Below are positions 28,501 through 39,602 of a DNA stretch of 64,000 bases, one piece after another. The stretch spans positions 434,001 through 498,000 of the forward strand of contig WIUZ02000021.1 in assembly GCA_015956445.1 (NCBI GenBank). The letters run 5' to 3'. Position numbers and translations under genes: made by a program. The notes under the pieces were generated by a model that was not told the origin of the DNA, searched no databases, and saw only the letters and a list, made by a program, of their open reading frames with translations. Each line of letters begins with the position of its first letter. Positions within the stretch are counted from its first letter, which is position 1. The DNA comes from Thelephora terrestris (Eukaryota > Basidiomycota > Agaricomycetes > Thelephorales > Thelephoraceae).

Positions 28501-29583
28501 TGCCTCGTCTCCAGGTCCTGGCCCGCTCTTCCCCCGAGGACAAGAAGATACTCGTCGAAACCCTGCGCTCCCTTGGTGACATCGTCGGCGTTACTGGCGG
28601 CGGTACGAACGACGGCCCCGCTCTCAAGACAGCGGACGTCGGATTTTCCATGGGTATCGCCGGAACCGAGGCCGCCAAGGAGGCTTCGGGCATCATCCTC
28701 ATGGACGACAACTTTTCTTCCATCGTGGAGGCCATCACATGGGGTCGTTGCGTTAACGACGCGGTTCGCAAGTTCTTGCAATTCCAGATATCGGCCAACA
28801 TAACCACCGTCATCATCACGTTTGTCTCCGCCGTCGCCTCGGGTGAGGAAGGGTCTGTCCTCACTGCAATCCAACTCCTGTGGGTCAACATCATCATGGA
28901 CACCTTTGCTGCTCTTGCCCTCGCTACCGACCCCGCCTCAAAATCCCTACTGGACAGGAAGCCGGACACCCGTGGAACACGGCTTTTTACTGCAGACATG
29001 ATTAAGATGATCCTCGGACAATCTATCTACCAGGTTGCCATCATCCTCATCTTCCATTTCCTTGGCCATTCGATCCTCGGTTTGGATCACTCAGACGAGG
29101 GTGACAAGATTGTTGCAACCCTTGTGTTCAACGCATTGGTTTTCGCCCTGGTCTTTAACTCGTTCAATTGCAGGAGGCTCGATCAAAGGTTCAACATCTT
29201 CGAGGGTATCTTTAATAACTGGTATTTTGTCGTGGTGATCTTGATCGGTACGCCTCCCCCGTCCTTTCCATGGTAAGGTACCTCAATGCTGAAGACCGTC
29301 TGTAGAAATGGGTGGACAGATTCTTATCGTCTTCGTCGGAGGTGCTGCCTTTCGAGTCAAGCCTATCCCCGCTCGCGAGTGGGGTATCTCACTAGCCCTC
29401 GGTTTCGCCTCCATCCCTCTAGGTATTCTCATCCGATGCATCCCTACCCCACCTCTTGAGCATGCCTTCATCAGACTGAGGATCATGAGTCCCGAAGTCA
29501 TCCTGCCAATCACCGGACCCAAAGCTGTCGAACCCCCTGCCCTCGTGGCCTCCTATGTTGGCGCTGGGTCGTCACCGTCATAG
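25568..29583 (+). CDS. PMC1-type P-type ATPase, copy B, catalytic motifs substituted
   Basis: Same six-exon structure as copy A: 25568-26365, 26426-26551, 26607-27036, 27096-27246, 27299-29247, 29306-29583, giving 1243 residues with no frame break. VPEGLP in M4, KGASE, MCTGDN and the M6 NIIMD site are kept. Three signatures are changed: the actuator motif reads TGKS (TGES in A), the phosphorylation loop DKTGILTQG (DKTGTLTQN in A), and the hinge TGGGTNDGPALK (TGDG in A). GDPLRP has become GHPLRP. In the P-type family the Glu of TGES is needed for dephosphorylation, and the first Asp of TGDGxND helps bind Mg2+, so normal pumping is unlikely. The phosphorylated Asp itself remains. Length differences from A in coding parts are multiples of three. 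The C-terminus ends about seven residues earlier than A. Splice sites look normal, so a product is expected if transcribed. Confidence 0.88.
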
Positions 29584-30178
29584 GAGACGAGATTAAGCTG
29601 AATCTCGGCACCAGGCCAGACGACGCTTATTACAAGCGGCGCGGTCCCCAGTAACAATCCCTCTCAGTCCAATCTTTACTTTCGTTCCCTTTCACGACCA
29701 CGCCCATCCTTACGATGGAGAACGCCCGCTCGCATTTAGTCTATCAAAACATCCCGCCTCCTCTTTGTATCATCACGACCAGACGAACCCCCTGCGACCG
29801 TACTTTGTACTTCAAGACAATCTTCTTCGCACGCCTTTAACGGATCTATTCCCCTCCACGCGATCTCCTTGATGGGACACCGCTCTATCATTCAGGGTTA
29901 ATTTCATTCACGTTGTTGCGATGCATTCATTTTTTGTTTGTTTGTTGTACTTTACTCCGGTGGGAAAGGTGTTCAAGTTCTCCCTCAGGCTCTGTTTCCG
30001 CGTTACCCGTAATTTGTATAAATACCATAGTCCACGAAGACCATTAAATACCGAGCAGTCTGAATATCATACCCGTTATCCCCTATAGCCGGCATGGAAA
30101 CCAATAAGACATTTTGGAGGCTTGAATGGTCGTTGAATCGACAATCACGGGGTTGTGGGGAATCAAATGACGCTCATC
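29584..30178 (+). repeat. 3' flank of copy B, shared with A and C
   Basis: Nearly identical to 39603-40196 behind copy C, and more distantly related to 20705-21235 behind copy A. It includes an unspliced-looking open continuation past the stop (GACGAGATTAAGCTGAATCT). Confidence 0.75.
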
Positions 30179-30558
30179 TTTGCGTGCTCTATAGTTACAT
30201 TGTACTAGAGTCAAATATGTATATATTCGAAGTATGGATTGGTTACAGGATAGCGTAGGCAATGAGTGGAAGTGTCGGGCGGGAGCCCCGAAGGACTCTC
30301 AGGCCTCAAGATGTGGAATCCGGGGTTACAGGCAGCTGCGTGGGCGGGTGGGACCCACGAAGCTGGCTCGGAAACCTGTTCTCGTGACCGAAGCTGGTTG
30401 TTGTCAGCGTAGTTTGAATATTTTGTTTGGTTCTTCGTGAGGAGTGGTGGGTGGGAAAGAAAAACGAGGGCGATGGAGAGGCGACCGAGTGTGAGGAGGT
30501 GGTGATGCTCTGGAAAGAGCAACACGTGCCGAATCACACTCGATTCGCAAAGACATAA
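30179..30558. other. Repeat-derived spacer, no gene
   Basis: The part around 30340-30375 (CAGCTGCGTGGGCGGG..CCACGAAGCTGGCTCGG) recurs at 32570-32606. The part around 30440-30540 is related to 32690-32790, and inverted to 24700-24790. No coding gene is seen. Confidence 0.5.
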
Positions 30559-30890
30559 GCCTTCCGTAAGGGCAGTCGTGGACCGTGCCGCTTGTCAGCG
30601 ACTTAACTATACAGTATGGCTCTGCTCGGCGAAGTTTACGCCGCTGAGGAAGGGTATTTGCCGATGTGTACTCAAGGTTCTGGGCCGACCGTGATCGTCT
30701 TTCTGGTGATTTTTCGGCCTCACGTCGATTTGCACAATGGAGACGCTTGGCGCCGGGAATGCCCGTCGATGGCCAGTTTTCTTTGAATCTTTTGCAATTG
30801 CGAATTAGGGAAGCGGAAGGTAGTGCGCGATTCAAACGCTTATTCAAGGGCAACCCTCGTTGCGGACAAAAGATCCTGGTGTTGTCTTGC
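30559..30890. repeat. Segment X, partial copy
   Basis: Near-identical to 40336-40666 (CCTTCCGTAAGGGCAGTCGT start, TATGGCTCTGCTCG, GGGCAACCCTCGTTGCGGAC end) and a more distant relative of 8530-8800. It stops abruptly near 30890, where sequence of the cysteine-rich gene begins. Confidence 0.75.
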
Positions 30891-30892
30891 AA

Positions 30893-31555
30893 AACAGTTA
30901 AGGCGTTCTGCAGTTATGGCAGGTGATCGTGGTGACGAATTCTTGTCCGTTTGGACCCGGAGAGATGTAACCGCAGGAGTCCAGTGCGCAGGGTTGTCCG
31001 AGTACGACGCTCGCATGACTTTGAAATTGACCCAGCCAGACGGGCACATCATTTAACGAAATCGAGAAGCCAGTTAGAAGAAGCGGACACACGAGCAAGC
31101 GGATCCAAGACACAGGCTTCCGTTGAGGTTCCAGTCGCTCGCAGGTTCCTCCCAATCCGATGGTGGAGCACACTGCCGATCCTGGTTTATTTGACAAGGT
31201 TGTCCGACATCCGCGAGGGTTTACGCCCGGCACCTTCGTCGGGACAATACGAACCAGGATCACACAAAGCCAGGAGGAGGTCCCCATCTTTGTTCCCGAA
31301 CGGAAACAAGTCGGTCCTGCATCGTTTCGGAATGCAAGTACCGTTGGCGGAGCCGGAACAGAAGGTCTTGTCGTCGCAGTCGTCTATGAACCTATTCGAG
31401 AGCTTGTAGATTCTGTTGTTTGAGGTTGAACAGAGGCTGCCTTCGGGAAGCATGCCACACCTGGCAGGCCAGTGGTACGAGGAAGCAACAAATGTCAGCA
31501 CACACAAAAATCAGAACGTGCGAGGATAGAAGCTGAAGTCGGTCACGAAAAGCCA
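30893..31555 (-). pseudogene. Truncated second copy of the cysteine-rich protein gene
   Basis: Aligns with about 15130-15811 of the first copy. It starts MAFRDRLQLLSS and a hydrophobic stretch, then shows CSTSNNRIYKLSNRF, DDCDDKTFCSGSANGTC, LCDPGSYCPDEGAG and, after an intron, VVLGQPCALDSCGY. It ends near 30893 at the junction with segment X and so lacks the second Cys module, the membrane helix and the tail. The signal region and the first Cys block are out of frame with each other, so the copy is not functional. Confidence 0.75.
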
Positions 31556-32277
31556 TAGAAGGAGGGGTGGGATTTTCAGAGTCCGATTGAGCTGTGACGA
31601 ACGAAAAGCGGAAGCAAATGAAGTTGGGCGATCGATTTCAGAAAGCGGTAGCCTCAGGTGGCCTCAAGTAAAAATTGCCAAGGGACGCCTCTGAAAGGGG
31701 ATTCACTCAGCCTTTTCAAATTCTGCAAAACCACGGAGGGTACCATATATAGGATGATATTTCATCAAATTGATGCCGGTCTAGATTGTATCGTAATGCA
31801 AAAACGAGAAGTTTTGCTGAGGCAGTATCAAGCTTGTGAACAGTGCTGAAGTGCCATCTAGGCATGCGTCGCGACTGAAATACTCGCTAAAATACGACCA
31901 GAGAGTACTTTGCTTTCACTTTTGACATACGATGACAGGGGTGCCCACAGCGGGTTTGTAAAATGACCGCCCGTCGCGGCCGTGGAGGGTCGACAGACGC
32001 CTCCCAGTTGCGACGGCAAAAGCGACGTCAAGTGTTAGTGAACCTCAAGCGATTAATCGACTATCGCCGATACACTGCAAACACACAGTCTACCTCATAT
32101 CAGGAATAGGTGAATTGATATGCTGGAGAACGCCAGTTGACTCTTGCACATACTCCGTTGTGATTCGTGGCCCGGGTGGGGAATACAGACGTGTGTTGAA
32201 GGACAGGGAAGGAACACTACAAAAAGTGCGCTCGATGTGGCGAGTTTTATCCTGTCAAAAAATAGGTTCACCCGATT
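31556..32277. other. No gene recognised
   Basis: Only short open frames occur (the longest about 60 codons at 31658-31849), with no recognised motif and no clear repeat match. Confidence 0.4.
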
Positions 32278-32426
32278 GTGAGTCGGTGGGTGGTGAAGGT
32301 ACCCTCTGTGATGAGCGATATACGATTTGGCAGGGGGAGGCTAACGGAGAACAGACCAGTGTTATGGGCTCTCTCCGCCTAGAATCGAACCCTCCTTCCA
32401 ACCCCGACTGCGTGTTATTCATGAAT
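32278..32426. repeat. Dispersed repeat R1, copy 2
   Basis: Partner of 21524-21672, same orientation, differing at scattered positions. Confidence 0.6.
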
Positions 32427-32857
32427 CTTAGTTTGTCTCTCTGGTGATTAGTGGTGCGCAATCAAGATGAAAATTTTATTCGTTAGGTACATAGGGAATG
32501 AAGAGTGGGATAACCGGGCAAAAGCCCGCAGGGCTTTTGGCAGGCCGAAGGGATCGGGCGTTGGAGGCCAGCTGCGTGGGCGGGAGGGTCCACGAAGCTG
32601 GCTCGGCGGCCGTATCCTTCGGTCAAGTTTGATATGAGCCAGCGAGATTGAAGGTGTTTACTGGAGTAAGCGTCTTCACGAAGAGGATGTGGAGGGTGGG
32701 TAAAAGAGAGAAAGGAAGAGGAGGGTGAGACGGAGAGGGAGGATTATGATACGGCGGTGTAGAGGGACACATGCCGGATCACCTTCCGAGCCGCAACGAC
32801 ATTTCTCCAGATTTCTCCGACTTTGCTACTTCCCTCCGCCGAGACCGGCAACCTCCC

Positions 32858-33000
32858 ACAAAGGGATGAAAAGCCTCCAGATCAGCCAACCCAGCCATAC
32901 TGAACAAGCTCCGGTCCCAAAAGACGTAGGCATAAACCGCCCAGAAAATACACGATAGTGAGGGTGACGAGGCCGCGGTTACCAACTTGTTGGCGAGCGG
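32858..33000. repeat. Dispersed repeat R2, copy 3 (partial)
   Basis: Matches the first half of the unit at 24838-25111, preceded by TTTGCTACTTCCCTCCGCC as in copy 2. The preceding ~80 nt are inverted relative to copy 2. Confidence 0.55.
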
Positions 33001-35000
33001 CGAGCGGCCGCCTCGACCTGATCACCCTGAGCTTTCTGATGAAATCTGGAACCTTATTGAACGGTGCTGGGGCGGTGACCAATCGTGTCCCCGATAGACA
33101 ACGTTCTCGCTATACTTCAGGAGCAGCTCTCGAAACCCGTCTGCGTGTAGTCGACAAACTCGATGTACGACCGACTCCCTATGCGCCATTGCTCTGACTT
33201 GGGCGACACTCCAGTCAAGCCACCTAGATTGGCAAAACCTGATTTCGTTTTTACATCCTCGTATTTAGCAGAGTTTTATAAAGTCGCCGTCCGGAAACTC
33301 ATACGTCATTGCAAGTTTCGCATCTCATTGCCGTCAAGGATTTCCAGGTCCAGTTTTCACCCACAGAACAACTTGGGCGGGATACCTGTGTCAGTCGCTA
33401 CCTCAGCGATCTCCCAACTTCAGCGGTAGGGCGGAATAAGCTTTGCGTGGGCCGTCCCCCGCAGCACTGGACGGGCGCTCGGTTTGACTGGCGTGAATCA
33501 TTTGCCACAGTGTCACATGAGTACTTGGGTGCCCATACTTGCGGTGTAACATCCAAATGGCAGGATTGTGACTGTGTTGCTGTACCATCCATTGTACACG
33601 GGACATCGTCAATGAGTGATTGTCCGTGGGATGTACAAAGTGTACACTTGAATCTAGGTGAATATTCGTGGACCGTTAAGGAAGGCGAAGGACCCCGACC
33701 GCTCTGGAGGGTCAGGAACACCGCGAAATGCGTGAACTGGCACCCTTCTACGGCGGATACATATATTTTCTGTCTAACCTATTCCTGCGGACAGTCACTC
33801 AATCGTGCCCGGAGGCACTCCAGTATATACTCGTCATAATCTCCCACGTATCGGGGCCGAGCTACCCCAGCCCCCGAGTTCGAGCGTGGGGGAATGTATA
33901 CCACCTGGGCTTTGCACCTGTCAAGCCGTCACATGTCAAGATACTTTCTACGAGGCTACACGTCATTCTAGGAGGCGAAATTCGTAGATTTGGACAATGG
34001 TGCACAGGAAAAGAGGATGTATTCTCTCGCCCCCAACCCTAGTAGGCGGGCGGCGTTCGCACGGCCGCTATAGGCGCAGTGTCACTGTTCCCTATTCCGG
34101 ACGTATATGAAACGTCCAGAGCCCGCAGCGGAAACTTTGGTCGCAGGGGATGGGTTTTTTGGAATCGAGCGTTGGTCTGTATTACAGTATAGAACCCTCT
34201 CCAAACTGCACGCTTGATGATTCTGGCGAGAGTTGGAGCTGCGAAAGGGTATAGGCGTCGTGAGGAAGGGCGTTGTAAGGTAGGTAAGCCCTTGGAAGTT
34301 GATTGAAGTAACCGATCGAGCGCCAAGAGGACCGACAGGTGATGTGCTTTGTTTACCATACTTATACCATGGCCTGTACAGATCCAGATTTGGATGGCTA
34401 CGAGCAAGGACTGGGCCAGGTCGCCCCACTTCGTTATGAACTGGCGTAGATGGACCGGTGCCCCTCTCTGCAAGGTATGAGGCGCGCCTAAGCGATGAAT
34501 TTGATAGTGTATTGATGTACACGTGGCGGAAAATTCTTTTATACTCCTATTGAGGGATCTACGGTAGTTAGATTGACAAAGATATGGAGCGTCCAGAGCA
34601 CGCAGCGGAAACTTTGGTCACAGGGGATGGGAACCCTCTCCAAAACCGAAATTTACGGGTAAATTGTGGGCTGTGCAAAGTGACGCGGCGGACGTTTCGT
34701 TTGGAAATGGCAAAATGATCATTTGTGGAGATGATTGTGAAAGATGCCGATCGATGTAAACCGGCCAGAGGGGGATTTCCAAAGGCCAAGACCGTCCGAG
34801 TTTTGAATGGACTTCAAACTACTAGTACATAGGCGCACACGAGGCGCACATGGCCTAGCTCGAATGTAGTCACGCCTTGATGTGCCCCGAGATTCAAAGA
34901 AAGATAAGGATCTGCTCCATTGGCCTGGGGGTCTAAGTAACAGGCCGTGGCTTGGCCGTTATGGGGAAATGCGCCATGTTATCCCCTACAAATCGTAGGG
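33001..35000. other. Repeat-rich spacer upstream of copy C
   Basis: A 177-codon frame (33309-33839) shows no recognised motif and is probably chance. About 50 nt at 34106-34155 (CGTCCAGAGC.CGCAGCGGAAACTTTGGTC) recur at 34587-34640. The part 34845-34965 matches the region upstream of copy A (16125-16260). No gene is recognised. Confidence 0.45.
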
Positions 35001-35006
35001 CCTTGG

Positions 35007-35378
35007 CGCTACAGCTATTTTCAAAACGATAGACCGTTTTCCGTAGGATACAGCCCCAAGTTTTTGTTCACCTTTTGATGGTATTGGGGCCCGGCAACCG
35101 GCATTGCGGCACCTGCCGGTTTGTACACGGGCCTCCAATAGGTCGTAGATTCACCCAGTTCCTTTGATTCTCGGTCCTCAGGGTCTCTAGCTACCCGTGG
35201 TCGATGCCAGGGATGTATTAAAGTTTTCCCGGGAGGGCGGGTGAACTACGTTGAGGGACTTGGTCCGGCACTAGGCGTCATGCCGAAATGCCGAGCCCCA
35301 ATACCATCAAAAGGTAAACAAAAATTCGGGGCTGTATCCTACGGAAAACGGTCTATCGTTTCGAAAACAGCTGTAAAT
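35007..35378. repeat. Foldback (inverted-repeat) element
   Basis: Two arms of about 115 nt (35007-35122 and 35264-35378) are reverse complements with few mismatches, joined by a 140-nt loop. The outer ends are ACAGCT and AGCTGT. The arms include CGATAGACCGTTTTCCGTAG and its complement. No coding capacity, and no convincing target-site duplication by eye. It could be a non-autonomous DNA transposon relic, or an inverted duplication made by recombination. It lies about 430 nt upstream of the coding start position of copy C. Confidence 0.75.
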
Positions 35379-35807
35379 AAAATCATATCACCGCCCCCCC
35401 TCCGTAGTAGAGTATACACAGCATGCATGAAAGGACAAGATACAAGAGCGTCCGTGAGCTTGCGATTCAAACGAACCTCTCTTTCGAAACCAGTGCCGAG
35501 TGCCACCTTCGACTCCAGGACCCGCGCACAAGTCGCGATCGTCACCCCTTGTCCAAACGGCACGTGCCAAGGCTCCCGGTAATTTGCGAGGGCTGTGCTA
35601 CTTTTAAGGTCTCACTCGGCGCTAAGGCTACTCGTATCCTTTAGACCGGACCTCGTTGGAGCTTTGCAAGTTGCAACGGTGCCCTCAGATGGTGGCCGAA
35701 GCCTGGGCGCCTGAACCGGAGGCATATATACACCCCTCGACTTCGCTGTTTTCCCGTCCGCGCTTTCTTTCTCAACCATCCTCTCACGACTTTTAATCCG
35801 TTCCAAT

Positions 35808-38800
35808 ACGGACAATAACTCCATCCTAGCTAAGCATATTCCTCAGTTCAGCTCTAGTCTGTCCTCTTCAATCCCCCTTGCGTCATCGGGCGGCTATCGG
35901 CCCGAAATCGGAATACTCATGATTACCGGAGGTCCAAAGCTCCCCGTCCACAAAACTACCGACGAGGACCCGCCGAGTCCCATAATTATCACCCAGTCCT
36001 CTGTCCACTCTACAAGCACCCCCGCTCCTGGCCACGCCCCTTTCAAGTTTGGGCCACCTCAACTTGCTTCCCTCGTTGACCTGAAGGATTTAGATGCTCT
36101 GGAAACCCTTGGTGGAATCTTTGGTCTATTGTCCGGCCTCGGTGTTAACCCAAGATGTGGACTTCCCATTGGTGGAAATCTACCACGGCCTGGGGATCCC
36201 CCCGCCGTCATCACTTCCGACCACCCAGGAGGAGAGTGCCAAGCTCCGGATCAATACTCTTACGAAGGTCCTCCCTTCAGCGGAACCATCGAGGATAGGC
36301 GACAGGTCTACGGTTTAAACGCCCTTCCCGTTCGAAAAAGCAGGTCTTTGGTTCAACTGATGTGGCTTGCGCTCAGGCACAGAGTCTCGGCGAGTCCCAC
36401 TCGTTTCTCCGAGCCTTTCGAATGAGCCGTTAACGCTCATTCCGCTCTAGATTCTGGCGTCCATTGTTGCGGTCGTTTCCTTAGCCCTTGGTTTCTTCGG
36501 CCTGGGGCGCGGGACAGGAAAACCCCCGGTTGCTTGGGTCGAAGGCGTCGTCCACATCGGGGCCATCTTCATCGTGGTGTGTATCTTCCGATTACCGCCC
36601 GATTCATGTGCGCTTATTGCCGTTTACAAAGGTGATCATCTGCTCGCTTAGCGAATGGCAAAAAGAACGGCAGCTCCGTATCCTCGACCACAAGAAAAAG
36701 CAGCGAAGGGTCAATGTCATTCGGTGCAATGACGAACGTGTCATTGACGTCAAGGATTTACTCGTCGGTGACATCGCCCTCATCGAACCTGGCGAGATAA
36801 TCCCTTGCGATGGTGTCTTCATCTCCGGTCACAATGTCACATGTGACGAGCCGGGTGCAACCGGCAAATCAGATGCCATAAAGAAGGCCAGCTACGATGA
36901 TTGTGTTGCCCTCAGAGAGACCGCCAACGGCCAGGGATTCGATGCCGCACACACGGGCACAGACTGCTTCATGGTCTCTGGCTCAAAGGTTCTCGATGGT
37001 CATGGCAAGTATGTCGTTATAGCTGTGGGCCAGAAAAGCTTCAACAACGGCCGTGTCACGATGGGTGCGTCATATGATCATTTCTGAATTTCTAGGACCC
37101 TAGCCTGACTGCTCGTTCCACAGCTCGAGGAGACCCCGATCCGACCCCGCTGCAGGAGAAATCGAACCAACTCGCCCAAGTCATCTCGAAGATTGGCTGT
37201 GCTGCTGGTCTTGCCTTGTTTACTGCCTTGATGATCCGTTTCTTCGTGCAATTAGGGACTGGAGAACCCGCTCGGTTAGTGTCCATCGCCCCACGGCCTC
37301 CATTTTCCGCTCACACGTCCTCATAGTACTGCGAACGAGAAAGGCATCGCTTTCACTCAGATCTTGATCATCTCTGTAACTCTCGTCGTCGCCGCCGTTC
37401 CGGAAGGCCTTCCGCTTGCAGTCACCCTCGCGCTCGCTTTCGCTACGAAGCGGATGTCCGCCGACGGGCTCCTCGTCCGTATCATTGGGTCCTGTGAGAT
37501 AATGGCAAACGCCTCCGTTGTCTGCACCGATAAGACCGGAATACTCACTCAGAACGTCATGACTGTCGTCGCCGGTTCAATTGGTGTCCATGGCCAGTTC
37601 CCTCAAAACTTCGAAGACAGTAAGGCTCGCACAAACGCCCCGGATCAGGATGAAGATCGTGACCCCTCTCCCGAACGAGACATCACTGAGGCCGTCGATG
37701 AGCCCCAAGTAAATCCCGAGCATGCAGATGACTTCTGGATCGACCAGAGCGAGATCAGCTCTATCTTATCCCCTCAGCTCAGACAGCTTTTCAACCAATC
37801 GATCGCAATCAATTCCACCGCCTTCGAGGATATCGACCCCAAAACCAAGGAGGTGGTCTTCGTCGGATCCAAGACCGAGATAGCACTTCTCCAGTTCGCC
37901 AAGGATCTCGGCTGGGAAAACTGGAAGCACACTCGTGATTCGGCGGAGATTGTCCATATGATCCCCTTTTCCAGCGAACGGAAGGCCATGGGCGTGGTTA
38001 TCCGCGTTTGTTCCGGCCACTATCGTCTGTTTCTCAAAGGCGCCTCGGAGATCCTCACTAAGATGTGCACCCGGCATGTCGTCGTTTCTAAGGACGCGGA
38101 TCAGTCACAAGACCCCAACTCCGAGATCGACACCAGGGCCATCGACGACAACATCTCCAGAACGGTCATCTCCCACGCCAACCAAACGCTGAGGACGATC
38201 GCGCTGTGCTATCGGGATTTTAGTTCCTGGCCCCCTCCTGGTGCCAAACTCCAGTCTGCGGATGAAGCTGTATACGACGACCTTTTCGAAGACGTGATCC
38301 TGGTGGCCATCATCGGCATCGGGGACCCCCTTCGTCCTGGCGTCTGCGATGCTGTGGCTTCTTGCCGCCGCGCTGGAGTCACCGTCAAGATGTGTACTGG
38401 AGACAACGTCCTCACCGCTTGCACGATCGCTACTCAATGCGGGATTTACACCGCTGGCGGAATAATCATGGAAGGTCCTTATTTCCGCGCCCTCGATCCG
38501 AAGGACCGTACCGAGATCGCCCCTCGTCTCCAGGTCCTGGCCCGCTCTTCCCCCGAGGATAAGAAGATACTTGTCGAGACCCTCCACTCTCTTGGTGAGA
38601 TCGTTGGCGTGACTGGCGGCGGTACGAACGATGGTCCCGCTCTCAAGACAGCGAACGTCGGGTTTTCGATGGGTATCGCTGGAACCGAGGTCGCCAAGGA
38701 GGCTTCGGATATCATCCTCATGGACGACAACTTTTCTTCCATCGTGGAGGCCATCATATGGGGTCGTTGCGTTAACGACGCGGTTCGCAAGTTCTTGCAA

Positions 38801-39602
38801 TTCCAAATATCGGCCAACATAACCACCGTCATCATCACGTTTGTCTCCGCCGTCGCCTCGGGTGAGGAAGGGTCTGTCCTCACTGCAATCCAACTCCTGT
38901 GGGTCAACATCATCATGGACACCTTTGCTGCTCTTGCCCTCGCTACCGACCCCGCCTCGAAATCCCTACTGGACAGGAAACCGGACACCCGTGGAACACG
39001 GCTTTTTACTGCAGACATGATTAAGATGATCCTCGGACAATCTATCTACCAGGTTGCCATCATCCTCATCTTCCATTTCCTTGGCCATTCGATCCTCGGT
39101 TTGGATCACTCAGACGAGGGTCACAAGATTGTTGTGACCGTTGTGTTGAACACATTGGTTTTCGCCCTGGTCTTTAACTCGGTCAATTGCAGAAGGCTCG
39201 ATCAAAGGTTCAACATCTTCGAGGGTATCTCTAATAACTGGTATTTTGTTGTGGTGATCTTGATTGGTACGCCTCCCCTTTCCTTTCCATGGTAAGGTAC
39301 CTCAATGCTGAAGACCATCTGTAGAAATTGGTGGACAGATTCTTATCGTCTTCGTCGGAGGTGCTGCCTTTCGAGTCAAGCCTATCCCCGCTCGCGAGTG
39401 GGGTATCTCACTAGCCCTCGGTTTCGCCTCCATCCCTCTAGGTGTTCTCATCCGATGCATCCCTACCCCACCTCTCGAGCGTGCCTTCATCAAGCTGAGG
39501 ATCATGAGTCCCGAAGTCATCCTGCCAATCACCGGACCCAAAGCTGTCGAACCCCCTGCCCTCGTGGCCTCCTATGTTGGCGCTGGGTCGTCACCGTCAT
39601 AG
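35808..39602 (+). CDS. PMC1-type P-type ATPase, copy C, catalytic motifs substituted, start codon changed
   Basis: Exons by homology: 35808-36389, 36451-36576, 36632-37064, 37124-37274, 37327-39266, 39325-39602; in frame throughout (1169 codons plus stop). The codon aligned with the ATG of copies A and B is ACG (35808). The next in-frame ATG is at 35919 and would give 1132 residues. Intron 1 has a GC donor at 36390 where A and B have GT. Like copy B it carries TGKS, DKTGILTQN and TGGGTNDGPALK, while GDPLRPGV, VPEGLP and the M6 NIIMD site are normal. An in-frame deletion removes five codons relative to A around GAIDDNISRT-like sequence (about 38140). It keeps 3' flanks nearly identical to copy B. 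It could be a translated pseudoenzyme from the internal ATG, or an early pseudogene. Confidence 0.82.

Noticed and set aside
27299-29247. Copy B as an ordinary pseudogene
   Set aside because: There is no stop or frame break in about 3.7 kb of coding sequence, splice sites are normal, and indels versus A are in frame. Only catalytic motifs are altered.
33309-33839. 176-codon frame as a gene
   Set aside because: Composition and lack of motifs suggest chance; overlapping frames on the minus strand are equally open.
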